Assembly: GCF_046054165.1 (NCBI RefSeq)
Contig: NZ_JBFNXK010000006.1
Location: 62,001 to 126,000 of the forward strand
Length of the DNA: 64,000 nt
DNA from: Celerinatantimonas sp046054165
GTDB lineage: Bacteria; Pseudomonadota; Gammaproteobacteria; Enterobacterales; Celerinatantimonadaceae
Reading direction: 5' to 3'
Shown: positions 9,315-17,320 of the stretch, piece after piece
How the letters are laid out: each line of letters starts with the position of its first letter
How positions within the stretch are numbered: the first letter of the stretch is position 1
Made by a program: the position numbers and the translations under genes
Notes under the pieces: generated by a model
What the model saw: only the letters and a program-made list of their open reading frames with translations
What the model was told of the DNA's origin: nothing
Databases searched by the model: none

Positions 9315-9739
9315 TTATTTGATAATCTTTAGTGCAGATGTTTTTGAAAAAAAACGGACGATGTCAGCATTCATCTTCTGATGCCATGCCCGACGGTCCA
9401 CCCCTTTAGGGTCGTCACAAAACTGTGGGATTATTGGCTCAAGACGAGCGGAACAAGGCGCGAGATAGATAAAATGATAAGCACCTTTGGCTTGATGATA
9501 TTCAGGGGCCTGAGACAGCGCCTTGCGAATCCTCGTTTCATCTTGGGGCGACACGCCATCGCCAGCCAAAACCAATGCGGCTGAGCGGCCTGAAGGCTCA
9601 ATACATCACGCTCAACACCGGCATCGATGAAACGATTAGTTTTAACAACTTCAGCGCAGCTTGACATGCCATCGCTGCAAACTTTTTTAAGGCATAAAAA
9701 AACCCGGTTCAATGAACCGGGTTTTTTAAAAGATACCAA
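9315..9739 (-). pseudogene. Remnant of a dienelactone-hydrolase-like alpha/beta hydrolase
   Basis: Two overlapping minus-strand frames contain pieces of one protein. The downstream frame (9315-9575) ends with AYHFIYLAPCSARLEPIIPQ, then FCDDPKGVDRRAWHQKMNA and DIVRFF, resembling the C-terminal end of predicted dienelactone hydrolases that carry a histidine active-site region near HF(I/L)PC and FDRxxFH. An upstream frame (to about 9739) shows related coding character, but the N-terminal two thirds of a hydrolase are absent because the rpmG terminator and gene begin there. It looks 5'-truncated and frameshifted. Family assignment is moderate; the broken state is clear from frame and length. Confidence 0.5.
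9696..9727 (-). terminator. Terminator after rpmG
   Basis: A perfect stem AACCCGGTTC / GAACCGGGTT with a 3-base loop, flanked by A and T tracts, lies 17 bp downstream of the rpmG stop. It reads as a strong intrinsic terminator for rpmB-rpmG and would also work in reverse. Confidence 0.9.
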
Positions 9740-9743
9740 TCAA

Positions 9744-9914
9744 TTACTTGATTTTACCTTCTTTATAAATTACATGCTTGCGAACAACGGGATCGTATTT
9801 TTTGATTTCCATTTTTTCAGGCATGTTACGTTTGTTTTTGTCAGTGGTATAGAAGTGACCAGTACCAGCTGTTGAGTTCAAACGAATTTTCTCGCGTGCA
9901 CCTTTCTTAGCCAT
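9744..9914 (-). CDS. rpmG: 50S ribosomal protein L33
   Basis: A 56-residue large-subunit ribosomal protein. It begins MAKKGAREKIRLNSTAGTGH, contains FYTTDKNKRN and ends KYDPVVRKHVIYKEGKIK, all standard for L33. It lacks the zinc-binding CxxC pairs, so it is the C-minus form common in gammaproteobacteria. It starts 11 bp after rpmB and is followed by a perfect intrinsic terminator. Confidence 0.97.
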   Translation of the reverse strand: MAKKGAREKIRLNSTAGTGHFYTTDKNKRNMPEKMEIKKYDPVVRKHVIYKEGKIK

Positions 9915-9925
9915 GATTAAGCTCC

Positions 9926-10162
9926 TTAAACGTTTTCGCCACGACTACGGATGTCAGCTAAAACAGCATCAATCCCTTTTTTGTCGATGATACGCATTCC
10001 TTTAGTAGAAACACGCAGTTTTACAAAACGTTTCTCGCTTTCAACCCAGAAACGGTGTGATTGTAAATTAGGCAAAAAACGACGACGAGTACGGTTTTTT
10101 GCATGTGATACGTTGTTACCAACGGCTGGTTTTTTACCAGTGACTTGGCATACTCTAGACAT
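9926..10162 (-). CDS. rpmB: 50S ribosomal protein L28
   Basis: A 78-residue large-subunit ribosomal protein: MSRVCQVTGKKPAVGNNVSH followed by KNRTRRRFLPNLQ and a basic C-terminal region. The start is the ATG at 10162; an in-frame ATG five codons earlier is not the conserved N-terminus. First gene of the rpmB-rpmG operon. L28 also lacks the CxxC pairs of the zinc form. Confidence 0.97.
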   Translation of the reverse strand: MSRVCQVTGKKPAVGNNVSHAKNRTRRRFLPNLQSHRFWVESEKRFVKLRVSTKGMRIIDKKGIDAVLADIRSRGENV

Positions 10163-10303
10163 GTCAGTCTTCTCCAAAAATTACTTCTGCTCGAGCATCT
10201 GTTGCCCCGTGAGGCCGTCGCCCGGGACGACAGAAAGGCCGCATTTTATACAGCAAAACGTGCGGGAAATCAACAAAAAGATCAAATTTGCTGAATAAAT
10301 CAG

Positions 10304-10978
10304 CTACAGCCAACCTCTCTGTGCAAATGATACAGTTTGTCCACATCCAGTCACAATATGATCCAGAACCCGGACGTCAATTAAAGACAGCGCTTGAACC
10401 AATCGATCTGTTATCGACCGGTCCGCTTGACTAGGTTCAGCAACACCTGATGGATGATTGTGCGCTAATATAACAGCCGCCGCATTGTTTTCCAATACAC
10501 ACTGAACCACAACCCGCGGATAAACACTGGCTGCATCAATGGTTCCAAAAAAAATCGGCGCAAATTGTATCACTCGATTCTGATTATCCAAAAGCAATAA
10601 TGCAAAGACTTCTCGCTGATAGCTCGCTAATTCACTTTCCAGATAGTCTCTGGCTATCACCGGAGAGTTTACAACCGACTGTTCAGCCAATGATGCACGC
10701 AAATAACGCCGACTCATCTCTAATGCCGCCTGCAATTGCACATACTTGGCTATTCCAACGCCATGTTGCCGACAAAACTGCGGCTGACTGGCCCCTAATA
10801 AATTTCGCAGTGATCCAAAAGCATGCAGTAACTGCCGGGCCAGTGCCACAGCATCGATGCCTTTAGCGCCCGTCCGCAAAAAAATGGCTAATAATTCGGC
10901 ATCGGAGAGCGCTTGAGCCCCTTGGCTTAACAACTTTTCCCGGGGCCGTTCCGCTTCAGGCCAGTCCAGAATTGCCAT
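10304..10978 (-). CDS. radC: RadC family JAB-domain protein
   Basis: A 224-residue member of the RadC/YicR family. An N-terminal helix-hairpin-helix-like region (ELLAIFLRTGAKGIDAVALA) precedes the JAMM/MPN domain, whose metal-binding motif is AHNHPSG near residue 172 with the following Asp in SQADRSITDRL. Despite the name, the E. coli protein is not firmly tied to DNA repair. It lies between rpmB and coaBC as in many gammaproteobacteria and is divergent from coaBC. Confidence 0.93.
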   Translation of the reverse strand: MAILDWPEAERPREKLLSQGAQALSDAELLAIFLRTGAKGIDAVALARQLLHAFGSLRNLLGASQPQFCRQHGVGIAKYVQLQAALEMSRRYLRASLAEQSVVNSPVIARDYLESELASYQREVFALLLLDNQNRVIQFAPIFFGTIDAASVYPRVVVQCVLENNAAAVILAHNHPSGVAEPSQADRSITDRLVQALSLIDVRVLDHIVTGCGQTVSFAQRGWL

Positions 10979-11122
10979 TCAAATAACCTTTAATAATAAA
11001 ATTATCAGTTAATGTTATCATAGCGAAATCAACGATACATCCACAATAACTCCTGATAGAAATCACTGTGCCTTAGCAATTTTATGATAGAGTAACAGCA
11101 ATTTGGATCATGGAAGAAACCC

Positions 11123-12328
11123 GTGTTAACCAACCAGAAAATACTTATTACGGCAACCGGGGGCATTGCCGCTTATAAACTCCCCGATGTAGTTCGGCGC
11201 TTTCGAGAACGAGGCGCGTCCGTACGTGTTGCATTAACAGAACACGCCAGTCATTTTGTGTCTCCGATGGCCATTCAAGCGGTAAGCGGTTATCCAGTCA
11301 GCCAAGCGTTAATGGACTCACATGCTGAACTCTCGATGAGCCATATCGAGCTGGCTAAATGGGCCGATTTAGTACTCGTGGCACCTGCGACGGCAAATTG
11401 CATTGCCAAACTGGCCCATGGGATCGCCGATGACCTAGTCAGCACCCTATTGCTGGCCACTCCGGCCCCTATTGCGATTGCTCCCGCCATGAATCAACAA
11501 ATGTATCTGGCTCAGGCGACACAGCATAATCTTTCCATACTCGCCCAGCGGGGTGTTTTACAGCTTGGCCCGGGCATTGGTGAGCAAGCTTGTGGTGATG
11601 TTGGCCCTGGACGCATGTTGCAACCCGAAGAGCTGGCAGAAGCAATTAGCGAGTTTCTAGCCCCTTCAGAACGCCTTTTAGCCGGTAAAACCGTCACCAT
11701 TACCGCAGGACCCACTCAGGAAGCCATCGATCCGGTTCGCTTTATCAGCAACTATAGTTCCGGGAAAATGGGATATGCTTTGGCTGAAGCCGCCATCGCA
11801 CTCGGAGCCCACGTCCACATTATTAGTGGGCCGGTACAACTTTCGACCCCACCCCATTGTCAACGAACCAATGTGACTACAGCACTGCAGATGCATGCGG
11901 CCGCCTTAAAAACAGCGCCACAGAGTGATATTTTCATTGCCTGTGCAGCCGTTGCCGATTATCGGGTGGATACCGTCGCAGAACAAAAAATCAAAAAAAA
12001 TGATGAGCAAATGCGGCTGACGTTAGTTCGTAACCCTGATATAGTCGCCGCCGTTGCCGCATTAGAAAACAAACCTTTTACCGTAGGTTTCGCGGCTGAG
12101 ACCCAAAATGTTGCGCAATATGCAAAAGATAAAATGCAGCGTAAACATTTAGATATGATTGCCGCTAACGATGTATCCAGCAGCGACAGCGGCTTTAATG
12201 TCGATGACAATGCGCTACAGGTATTCTGGCAGGATGGCGAGCAGTCCTTACCTCGGGCCAGTAAACAACAACTAGCGATCCAATTAATGCAACTCATAGC
12301 GACTCAATATCAGCATGAAACAAATTGA
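11123..12328 (+). CDS. coaBC: Bifunctional phosphopantothenoylcysteine decarboxylase / phosphopantothenate-cysteine ligase
   Basis: Two consecutive CoA-pathway steps in one protein: the ligase joins cysteine to phosphopantothenate using CTP, and the flavin domain decarboxylates the product. The N-terminal FMN domain shows ITATGGIAAYK, the active-site histidine in MSHIELAKWAD, the PAMN motif and ACGDVGPGRM. The C-terminal ligase has TAGPTQEAIDPVRFISNYSS, the AVADYR motif and KIKK. The start is GTG at 11123 with GGAAGAA upstream; the nearby ATG at 11110 is out of frame. It overlaps dut by 14 bp, implying translational coupling. The 401-residue length is normal. Confidence 0.97.
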   Translation: MLTNQKILITATGGIAAYKLPDVVRRFRERGASVRVALTEHASHFVSPMAIQAVSGYPVSQALMDSHAELSMSHIELAKWADLVLVAPATANCIAKLAHGIADDLVSTLLLATPAPIAIAPAMNQQMYLAQATQHNLSILAQRGVLQLGPGIGEQACGDVGPGRMLQPEELAEAISEFLAPSERLLAGKTVTITAGPTQEAIDPVRFISNYSSGKMGYALAEAAIALGAHVHIISGPVQLSTPPHCQRTNVTTALQMHAAALKTAPQSDIFIACAAVADYRVDTVAEQKIKKNDEQMRLTLVRNPDIVAAVAALENKPFTVGFAAETQNVAQYAKDKMQRKHLDMIAANDVSSSDSGFNVDDNALQVFWQDGEQSLPRASKQQLAIQLMQLIATQYQHETN

Positions 12329-12770
12329 ACTAAAAATTTTAGATCCCCGGGTAGGTCAGGAATTTCCACTGCCAACCTATGCAACCCCCGGTTCGGCCGG
12401 CATGGATTTGCGCGTCTGTCTGGATGAGCCGTTAACACTAGAACCTGGGCAAACCGAATTACTCCCGACAGGGATCGCCATACATATCCATGATCCCAGC
12501 CTAGCGGCCACCATTTTGCCCCGTTCTGGATTAGGGCATAAACATGGTCTGGTACTCGGAAATCTGGTGGGGCTGATCGATTCAGATTATCAAGGTGAAC
12601 TTAAAGTTTCACTGTGGAACCGCAGCGCAACCGCCTACACCATCCAGCCTGGTGAACGTGTGGCACAACTGGTCATTATTCCGGTTGTACAAGCCCAGTT
12701 TTCCATCGTCAACCAGTTCAATGAAAGTGAACGGGGTGACGGTGGATTCGGTCACTCAGGCACCCACTAA
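12315..12770 (+). CDS. dut: dUTP diphosphatase (dUTPase)
   Basis: Hydrolyses dUTP to dUMP and pyrophosphate, keeping uracil out of DNA and supplying dTMP synthesis; acts as a trimer. All five family motifs are visible: GSAGMDLR, PRSGLGHKHG, GNLVGLIDSDYQGE with the catalytic Asp, GERVAQLVI and the mobile C-terminal ERGDGGFGHSG. 151 residues is normal. It overlaps coaBC and is followed 38 bp later by slmA, the usual coaBC-dut-slmA operon. Confidence 0.97.
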   Translation: MKQIELKILDPRVGQEFPLPTYATPGSAGMDLRVCLDEPLTLEPGQTELLPTGIAIHIHDPSLAATILPRSGLGHKHGLVLGNLVGLIDSDYQGELKVSLWNRSATAYTIQPGERVAQLVIIPVVQAQFSIVNQFNESERGDGGFGHSGTH

Positions 12771-12808
12771 AATTTATTTTACGCTAATCAGATAATCAGG
12801 AAGTCAGA

Positions 12809-13402
12809 ATGGCGGGTAAAAATAAAACGAATCGGCGAGAACAAATCCTTCAGGCATTAGCCATGATGTTGGAAACCAGCCCGGGAAAACGAATCACCAC
12901 CGCTCGTCTAGCCGAACAAGTCGGTGTTTCTGAAGCCGCGTTATACCGGCATTTTCCTAGTAAAGCTCGGATGTTTGAAGGGCTACTGGAATTTATTGAA
13001 GACTCTTTGCTCTCCCGTATCAATCTGATCCAGGATGAAGAGAAAGATACACTGACCCGTTGCAAACATGTCTTGCAACTGCTGCTTAGTTTCGCGGAGA
13101 AAAACCCGGGGATTACCCGATTATTAAATGGGGATGCCTTGCAGGGTGAGCATGAACGATTACGAGTCAGAGTTGATACGCTCTATGCCAAAATCGAATC
13201 CCAACTCAAACAAATCTTGCGCGAAAAACGGCTGCGGGAAGGCAAAGGATTTGATCTGGATGAAGGGCAGTTAGCCAATTTATTACTGGCCTATGCGGAA
13301 GGACGGATTGCACAGTTTGTTCGAAGCAATTTCAAACTCAAACCGACTGATTATTTTGAATTACAATGGCAGTTCATTCATCAGCAACTGCTTCAGAGTT
13401 AA
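12809..13402 (+). CDS. slmA: Nucleoid occlusion factor SlmA (TetR family)
   Basis: DNA-binding inhibitor of FtsZ that prevents septum formation over unsegregated chromosome. The 197 residues begin NRREQILQALAMMLE and contain the TetR HTH RITTARLAEQVGVSEAALYRHF, followed by SKARMFEGLLEFIEDSL typical of SlmA. It sits directly after dut as in E. coli and Vibrio, with an intrinsic terminator 9 bp after the stop. Confidence 0.96.
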   Translation: MAGKNKTNRREQILQALAMMLETSPGKRITTARLAEQVGVSEAALYRHFPSKARMFEGLLEFIEDSLLSRINLIQDEEKDTLTRCKHVLQLLLSFAEKNPGITRLLNGDALQGEHERLRVRVDTLYAKIESQLKQILREKRLREGKGFDLDEGQLANLLLAYAEGRIAQFVRSNFKLKPTDYFELQWQFIHQQLLQS

Positions 13403-13410
13403 TCCATTTT

Positions 13411-13432
13411 AAGACCCTCACGGGTCTTTTTT
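13411..13432 (+). terminator. Terminator after slmA
   Basis: AAGACCC / GGGTCTT stem with a 4-base loop and a T6 tail, immediately after slmA. It closes the coaBC-dut-slmA operon. Confidence 0.85.
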
Positions 13433-13513
13433 ATTCCCCCCAAAAATCTCTCAGACACAATCTCAGAGCTATGCTAAATTGAAATATCTATACATCACAC
13501 GAATCACACAACT

Positions 13514-14344
13514 ATGAGCATCATTTCCCAAGGGGTTACTTGGTTATCAGACAATAATGCACTCATTATTGAGTATTTAATGCATATTGTTGCAGCCATT
13601 GCCATCCTGATTATCGGTTTTATCATTGCCGGTTTTATCGCTTCGACATTGGAGAAAATACTCACTAAACGCAAAGTGGATAAGACCATCAGTTCTTTCT
13701 TGGCATCTTTGAGCAAATACGCTCTCGTCGCCATTGTCATTATCGCAGCGTTATCACGAATAGGCGTCCAAACGGCATCATTTGTCGCCGTCATCGGGGC
13801 TGCGGGTTTAGCCATTGGCTTAGCCCTTCAAGGCAGCTTATCCAACTTTGCAGCCGGTGTTTTAATTGTGGGATTCCGCCCATTTAAAGCGGGAGACTAT
13901 GTGGAAATGGCCGGAACCGCCGGAACAGTACAGAATGTCCAGATCCTGACGACCATTTTAACCACACCCGATAATAAAGAAGTCATCGTTCCCAATTCGG
14001 CTGTTTTCAATGGCCATATCACGAATTATTCTCGACACTCTAAAAGGCGTTTGGATTTAATCATCGGGGTTTCATATCAATCTAATCTGGCGGATGTGAA
14101 ACAAGTGATCCAAACCGTACTCGATCAAGAATCCCGCATTCTGACTAGTGAACCGATCACGATTGGTGTTCTGGAATTGGCCGATAGCTCGATTAACTTT
14201 GCCGTCAGACCTTGGGTACAAACCGCTGATTATTGGCCGGTACGGTTTGCACTGCTAGAAGCCATTAAAAATGCTCTGGATGAGGCCGGGATTGAAATTC
14301 CATTCCCACAAATGGATGTCCACCTGGATCGCGCCGATCAATAA
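13514..14344 (+). CDS. mscS: Small-conductance mechanosensitive channel MscS
   Basis: Inner-membrane heptameric channel that opens under membrane tension to relieve hypo-osmotic stress. The 276 residues show three N-terminal membrane segments (AAIAILIIGFIIAGFIAST, YALVAIVIIAALSRI and the pore helix with VIGAAGLAIGLALQGSLSN FAAG), then the beta domain GFRPFKAGDYVEMAGTAGTV with PNSAVFNGHITNYS, and the C-terminal alpha/beta domain ending IPFPQMDVHL. Length and motifs match E. coli MscS (286 aa). Monocistronic, with a terminator directly after. Confidence 0.95.
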   Translation: MSIISQGVTWLSDNNALIIEYLMHIVAAIAILIIGFIIAGFIASTLEKILTKRKVDKTISSFLASLSKYALVAIVIIAALSRIGVQTASFVAVIGAAGLAIGLALQGSLSNFAAGVLIVGFRPFKAGDYVEMAGTAGTVQNVQILTTILTTPDNKEVIVPNSAVFNGHITNYSRHSKRRLDLIIGVSYQSNLADVKQVIQTVLDQESRILTSEPITIGVLELADSSINFAVRPWVQTADYWPVRFALLEAIKNALDEAGIEIPFPQMDVHLDRADQ

Positions 14345-14352
14345 CGCGTTGA

Positions 14353-14376
14353 CCAAGAGGCCACCCGGTCTCTTGG
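14353..14376 (+). terminator. Probable terminator after mscS
   Basis: CCAAGAG / CTCTTGG stem with a 10-base loop, 8 bp after the mscS stop. The T-tract is short (TTTA), so termination strength is uncertain. Confidence 0.6.
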
Positions 14377-15024
14377 TTTATCCTTAAGCTAAGATATTTC
14401 CCATTCGCTATCGCGCACCATCGCCCACCGCCGCGTTGTGTTCCTCGGCGCTTAAACTTATTTTTCTGGCTTTAGCATTGAAATATAAATTTATCCCCCC
14501 ATATTCTATTTAAGGATTAAGGTTGATGAATCCTTAATGATTTATGAATAAAATTGAACACTCTATTCAGTTTATTTTGGATGACAAAATAATCAGATTG
14601 CGTTGAAATAGCGTTTATCGACAATAGATGTGTTGAACATGCAATCAAAACAACACCAAAATTATGTTGATGTTTTTTGAAGTTAAAGTGATAATAGTTG
14701 CCATATACAATTATTGTTAATGCTAACGGTGTTATCTATTTTAGGCACGCATGTTGCCCAAGATGTACAAGATAATTCGTTGGCTTAAAACACAAATGAG
14801 TTATGTATTTTATAACTTATTTGGATGCAACTTCATGGCGAAGGTCCAGGACGAACCCCTGCCTAACAGCTAACTATTTCGGCTGTTACGGTCTCAAAAT
14901 ACCGTTAAAAATAAAAATGAAGGATTCACGGTACCTCACTGCAGCTTATTAAAGCTAGCAGCGGCTTCGGCTTGATAAAAATCAGGCCCTTAAAACAAAA
15001 GAGCAAGAATAAAGGAGAAATCAG
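14377..15024. other. AT-rich intergenic region with structured leader
   Basis: About 650 bp without a gene I can support. The last 200 bp before the small-peptide gene carry several short inverted repeats: AACAGC/GCTGTT at about 14867-14889, ACGGT/ACCGT at about 14888-14905, and a GC-rich block with AGCGGCTTCGGCT at about 14960. AAGGATT/AATCCTT is at about 14512-14535. This may be a long structured 5' leader or a small RNA; nothing known is recognised. Confidence 0.35.
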
Positions 15025-15216
15025 ATGAAATTTACTTCCCAGCTAAGTGCCGCTATTTTGGCCTCAGTATTAGGTTTGTTCAGCATCAATGCCATGGCAG
15101 CCGATCAGCCAAGTGGCCATTCCGATCAAGTAACCAACGTTCATAGCCAGGCACACCATACACCAGAGCGTTGGAATGACACCATGAACAAATTTAACAT
15201 CGGTGATAATCACTAA
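15025..15216 (+). CDS. Small secreted peptide, paralogue 1
   Basis: A 63-residue protein with a classical signal peptide: charged start MKFTSQ, hydrophobic core AAILASVLGLFSI and a cleavage site NAMA|AD at about residue 25. The predicted mature peptide is about 38 residues, histidine-rich in the middle and ends with ERWNDTMNKFNIGDNH. AAAGGAGAAATCAG provides a strong ribosome site 5 bp upstream. A second gene 120 bp downstream encodes a protein of the same plan and C-terminal motif. I do not recognise the family; periplasmic or extracellular location is inferred from the signal peptide. Confidence 0.8.
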   Translation: MKFTSQLSAAILASVLGLFSINAMAADQPSGHSDQVTNVHSQAHHTPERWNDTMNKFNIGDNH

Positions 15217-15247
15217 CCCAATGTTTTAATAGATTTTTGAAGTAATG

Positions 15248-15293
15248 AATTGTAGCGGTGGCTTATCTTAAGATGAACCCCGATCCTACAATT
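15248..15293 (+). repeat. Inverted repeat between the two small-peptide genes
   Basis: AATTGTAG at 15248-15255 pairs with CTACAATT at 15286-15293, with ATCTTAAGAT forming an inner palindrome. It follows the first peptide gene by 32 bp and could be an attenuating terminator or a processing stem between paralogues. Confidence 0.6.
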
Positions 15294-15335
15294 AAAAGAG
15301 CACAATCATAAAATAATAACAGTGGAACCTAGAAT

Positions 15336-15521
15336 ATGAAATTAACATCAGTCATCGTTGCGATTGCAACAGGTGCAGCCTTCGCTGCTTTAAGCTCTAA
15401 TGCCATAGCCAAAGATTATCCTGCTGATTCAACATGCAATGCTAGTCCTGTACAGCAGATGGCTCACAAAATACCAGCAAAATGGGCTCATACCATGAAA
15501 AAATTCAATATTGGTGATTAA
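15336..15521 (+). CDS. Small secreted peptide, paralogue 2
   Basis: A 61-residue protein with signal peptide MKLTSVIVAIATGAAFAALS and cleavage site NAIA|KD at about residue 25. The mature part has one cysteine (STCNAS) and ends AKWAHTMKKFNIGD. The shared pattern with the preceding gene is P-x-(R/K)-W-x-x-T-M-x-K-F-N-I-G-D at the C-terminus. The N-terminal mature parts differ, so the C-terminal 14 residues appear to be the functional element. Ribosome site is weak (CAGTGGAACC). Function unknown. Confidence 0.8.
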   Translation: MKLTSVIVAIATGAAFAALSSNAIAKDYPADSTCNASPVQQMAHKIPAKWAHTMKKFNIGD

Positions 15522-15597
15522 TCTTTCACCATTGAATGACAGCCCTCTAAAAATAATAAGTTTTTGCCAATAGAAGTAACAAGCACGAGCAGTCTTA

Positions 15598-15646
15598 GAT
15601 GAGGATTCGGTTAATTTACCGTCCTATAAATTAACAAATCCTCATC
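15598..15646. repeat. Long interrupted inverted repeat
   Basis: GATGAGGATT pairs with AATCCTCATC, and inside it GTTAATTT pairs with AAATTAAC around a 10-base loop, with small bulges. The 18-bp stem lies between the small-peptide gene and pyrE, convergent genes, so it may be a bidirectional terminator, although it lacks a clear T-tract. Confidence 0.65.
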
Positions 15647-15797
15647 CACTTTATTGGCTATCGATCCTCTCCCATCATTAAGAGCCCGCCTCAGGCGACC
15701 ATCCAATCCCCATCCATCAGCATTTATCGACTCTAGTTTTGCAGACTGGATCTTGGCCTTTTAGAGGAGCGACAAACCACGCGCATCACATGGCGGA

Positions 15798-16448
15798 TTA
15801 AGCCGCAACAACGCCATATTGCTTGCGATAGGCTTTAATCAGCGTGAGCGCCTGCTCATCATATTCAGAGACCTCCAAATACTCGACTAAATCTGTCAGC
15901 GTAATGATCGCTGTAACTTTGGCCTGATAATCCCGTTCAACTTCCTGAATGGCCGACAACTCACTTTTACCTTTTTCCTGACGGTCCAAAGCAATTAAAA
16001 CTCCGGCGAGCTGACAAGGATACTGCTCAAACAAGGTCATTGATTCACGAATTGCCGTCCCAGCCGTAATCACATCATCCACCAGCATGACCCGCCCTTG
16101 CAAAGGAGCACCCACTAAGTTTCCGCCTTCCCCGTGATCTTTCGCTTCTTTGCGATTAAAACAGTAAGGAATATCGATATCATACTGCTCATCTAAAGCA
16201 ATCGCGGTCGCGGTGGCCAGCGGGATCCCTTTATAAGCCGGACCAAAAATCAGATCATATTCAACACCAGAATCCACTAATGCCGCCGCATAAAAGCCCC
16301 CAAGTCGAGCCAAATCACTGCCACAATTAAACAAGCCAGCATTAAAAAAGTAAGGACTTTTACGGCCGGACTTCAGGGTAAATTCGCCAAATTTTAAAAC
16401 GCCACGTTTGAGTGCAAACTCAATAAACTCTCGCTGATATGGTTTCAT
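15798..16448 (-). CDS. pyrE: Orotate phosphoribosyltransferase
   Basis: Converts orotate and PRPP to orotidine 5'-monophosphate in pyrimidine synthesis. The 216 residues show the N-terminal LKFGEFTLKSGRKSPYFFN, FGPAYKGIPLATATA and the PRPP-binding loop VMLVDDVITAGTA. It lies 18 bp downstream of rph on the same strand, the conserved rph-pyrE operon. In E. coli pyrE is controlled by attenuation after rph; I see no clear attenuator in the 18-bp gap here. Confidence 0.97.
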   Translation of the reverse strand: MKPYQREFIEFALKRGVLKFGEFTLKSGRKSPYFFNAGLFNCGSDLARLGGFYAAALVDSGVEYDLIFGPAYKGIPLATATAIALDEQYDIDIPYCFNRKEAKDHGEGGNLVGAPLQGRVMLVDDVITAGTAIRESMTLFEQYPCQLAGVLIALDRQEKGKSELSAIQEVERDYQAKVTAIITLTDLVEYLEVSEYDEQALTLIKAYRKQYGVVAA

Positions 16449-16466
16449 TGCCTTTTCCTTCAGTCG

Positions 16467-17189
16467 TTACTTCTGTTCATTTAATACGGTTCGTTGCAGC
16501 TCAAAAATGGACTGTATCCCATTTTTAGCCAACTCTAACAATTGCAATAACTCTTCATGGCTGAACGGTTCGCCCTCAGCCGTCCCCTGAACTTCAATCA
16601 TCCGGCCATCTTCTGCCATCACCACATTCATATCAGTTTCAGCATTGGAATCTTCCACATATTCCAAGTCACAACGGGGTTCGCCTTCAACAATCCCAAC
16701 TGATACCGCAGCAATCAGATATTTCATCGGATTCACTTTGAGTTTGCCTTGAGACTGCATCCACCACAGAGCATCCATCAGAGCCACACATGCACCGCTA
16801 ATCGACGCGGTACGTGTTCCCCCATCGGCCTGTAAGACATCACAATCCAAAGTAATGGTATATTCACCCAACGCTTTCAGATCCACCGCAGCCCGCAAAG
16901 AACGCCCGATCAAACGTTGAATTTCTAGTGTTCGGCCCCCTTGTTTGCCCCGCGCTGCTTCTCGGCCCATTCGCGAGCCAGTCGAGCGTGGTAACATCCC
17001 ATATTCAGCCGTAATCCAACCTTGCCCTTTGCCTTTCAGGAACCGGGGGACGCCCTCTTCCACTGTTGCAGTACACAGCACTTGTGTATCCCCAAAAGTG
17101 ACCAAAACCGAACCTTCAGCATGTCGGGTATAGTGGCGAGTAATAGAAATAGGGCGAACATCAGTGACAGCTCTGCCATTTGGACGCAT
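16467..17189 (-). CDS. rph: Ribonuclease PH
   Basis: Phosphorolytic 3'-5' exoribonuclease that trims tRNA 3' ends. The 240 residues start MRPNGRAVTDVRPISITRHY and contain GSVLVTFGDTQVLCTATVEE, the arginine-rich phosphate site LPRSTGSRMGREAARGKQGG, and DCDVLQADGGTRTASI. Full length, unlike the frameshifted gene in E. coli K-12. First gene of rph-pyrE and divergent from yicC. Confidence 0.97.
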   Translation of the reverse strand: MRPNGRAVTDVRPISITRHYTRHAEGSVLVTFGDTQVLCTATVEEGVPRFLKGKGQGWITAEYGMLPRSTGSRMGREAARGKQGGRTLEIQRLIGRSLRAAVDLKALGEYTITLDCDVLQADGGTRTASISGACVALMDALWWMQSQGKLKVNPMKYLIAAVSVGIVEGEPRCDLEYVEDSNAETDMNVVMAEDGRMIEVQGTAEGEPFSHEELLQLLELAKNGIQSIFELQRTVLNEQK

Positions 17190-17320
17190 TGCGAATCCTT
17201 TGTTTGAGGTGATAGATAAACTAAATTATACGGATTTTAACGCATCACGACCATGAATCCGACTGACGGAATCCTACGAAACCGGTATAATCGGACAAAT
17301 TTTCTTCTGGAACTGAACGT

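Noticed and set aside
14820..14905. Possible tRNA-like or riboswitch element upstream of the small-peptide gene
   Set aside because: No cloverleaf, no T-loop consensus, no known riboswitch core; kept only as a structured leader.
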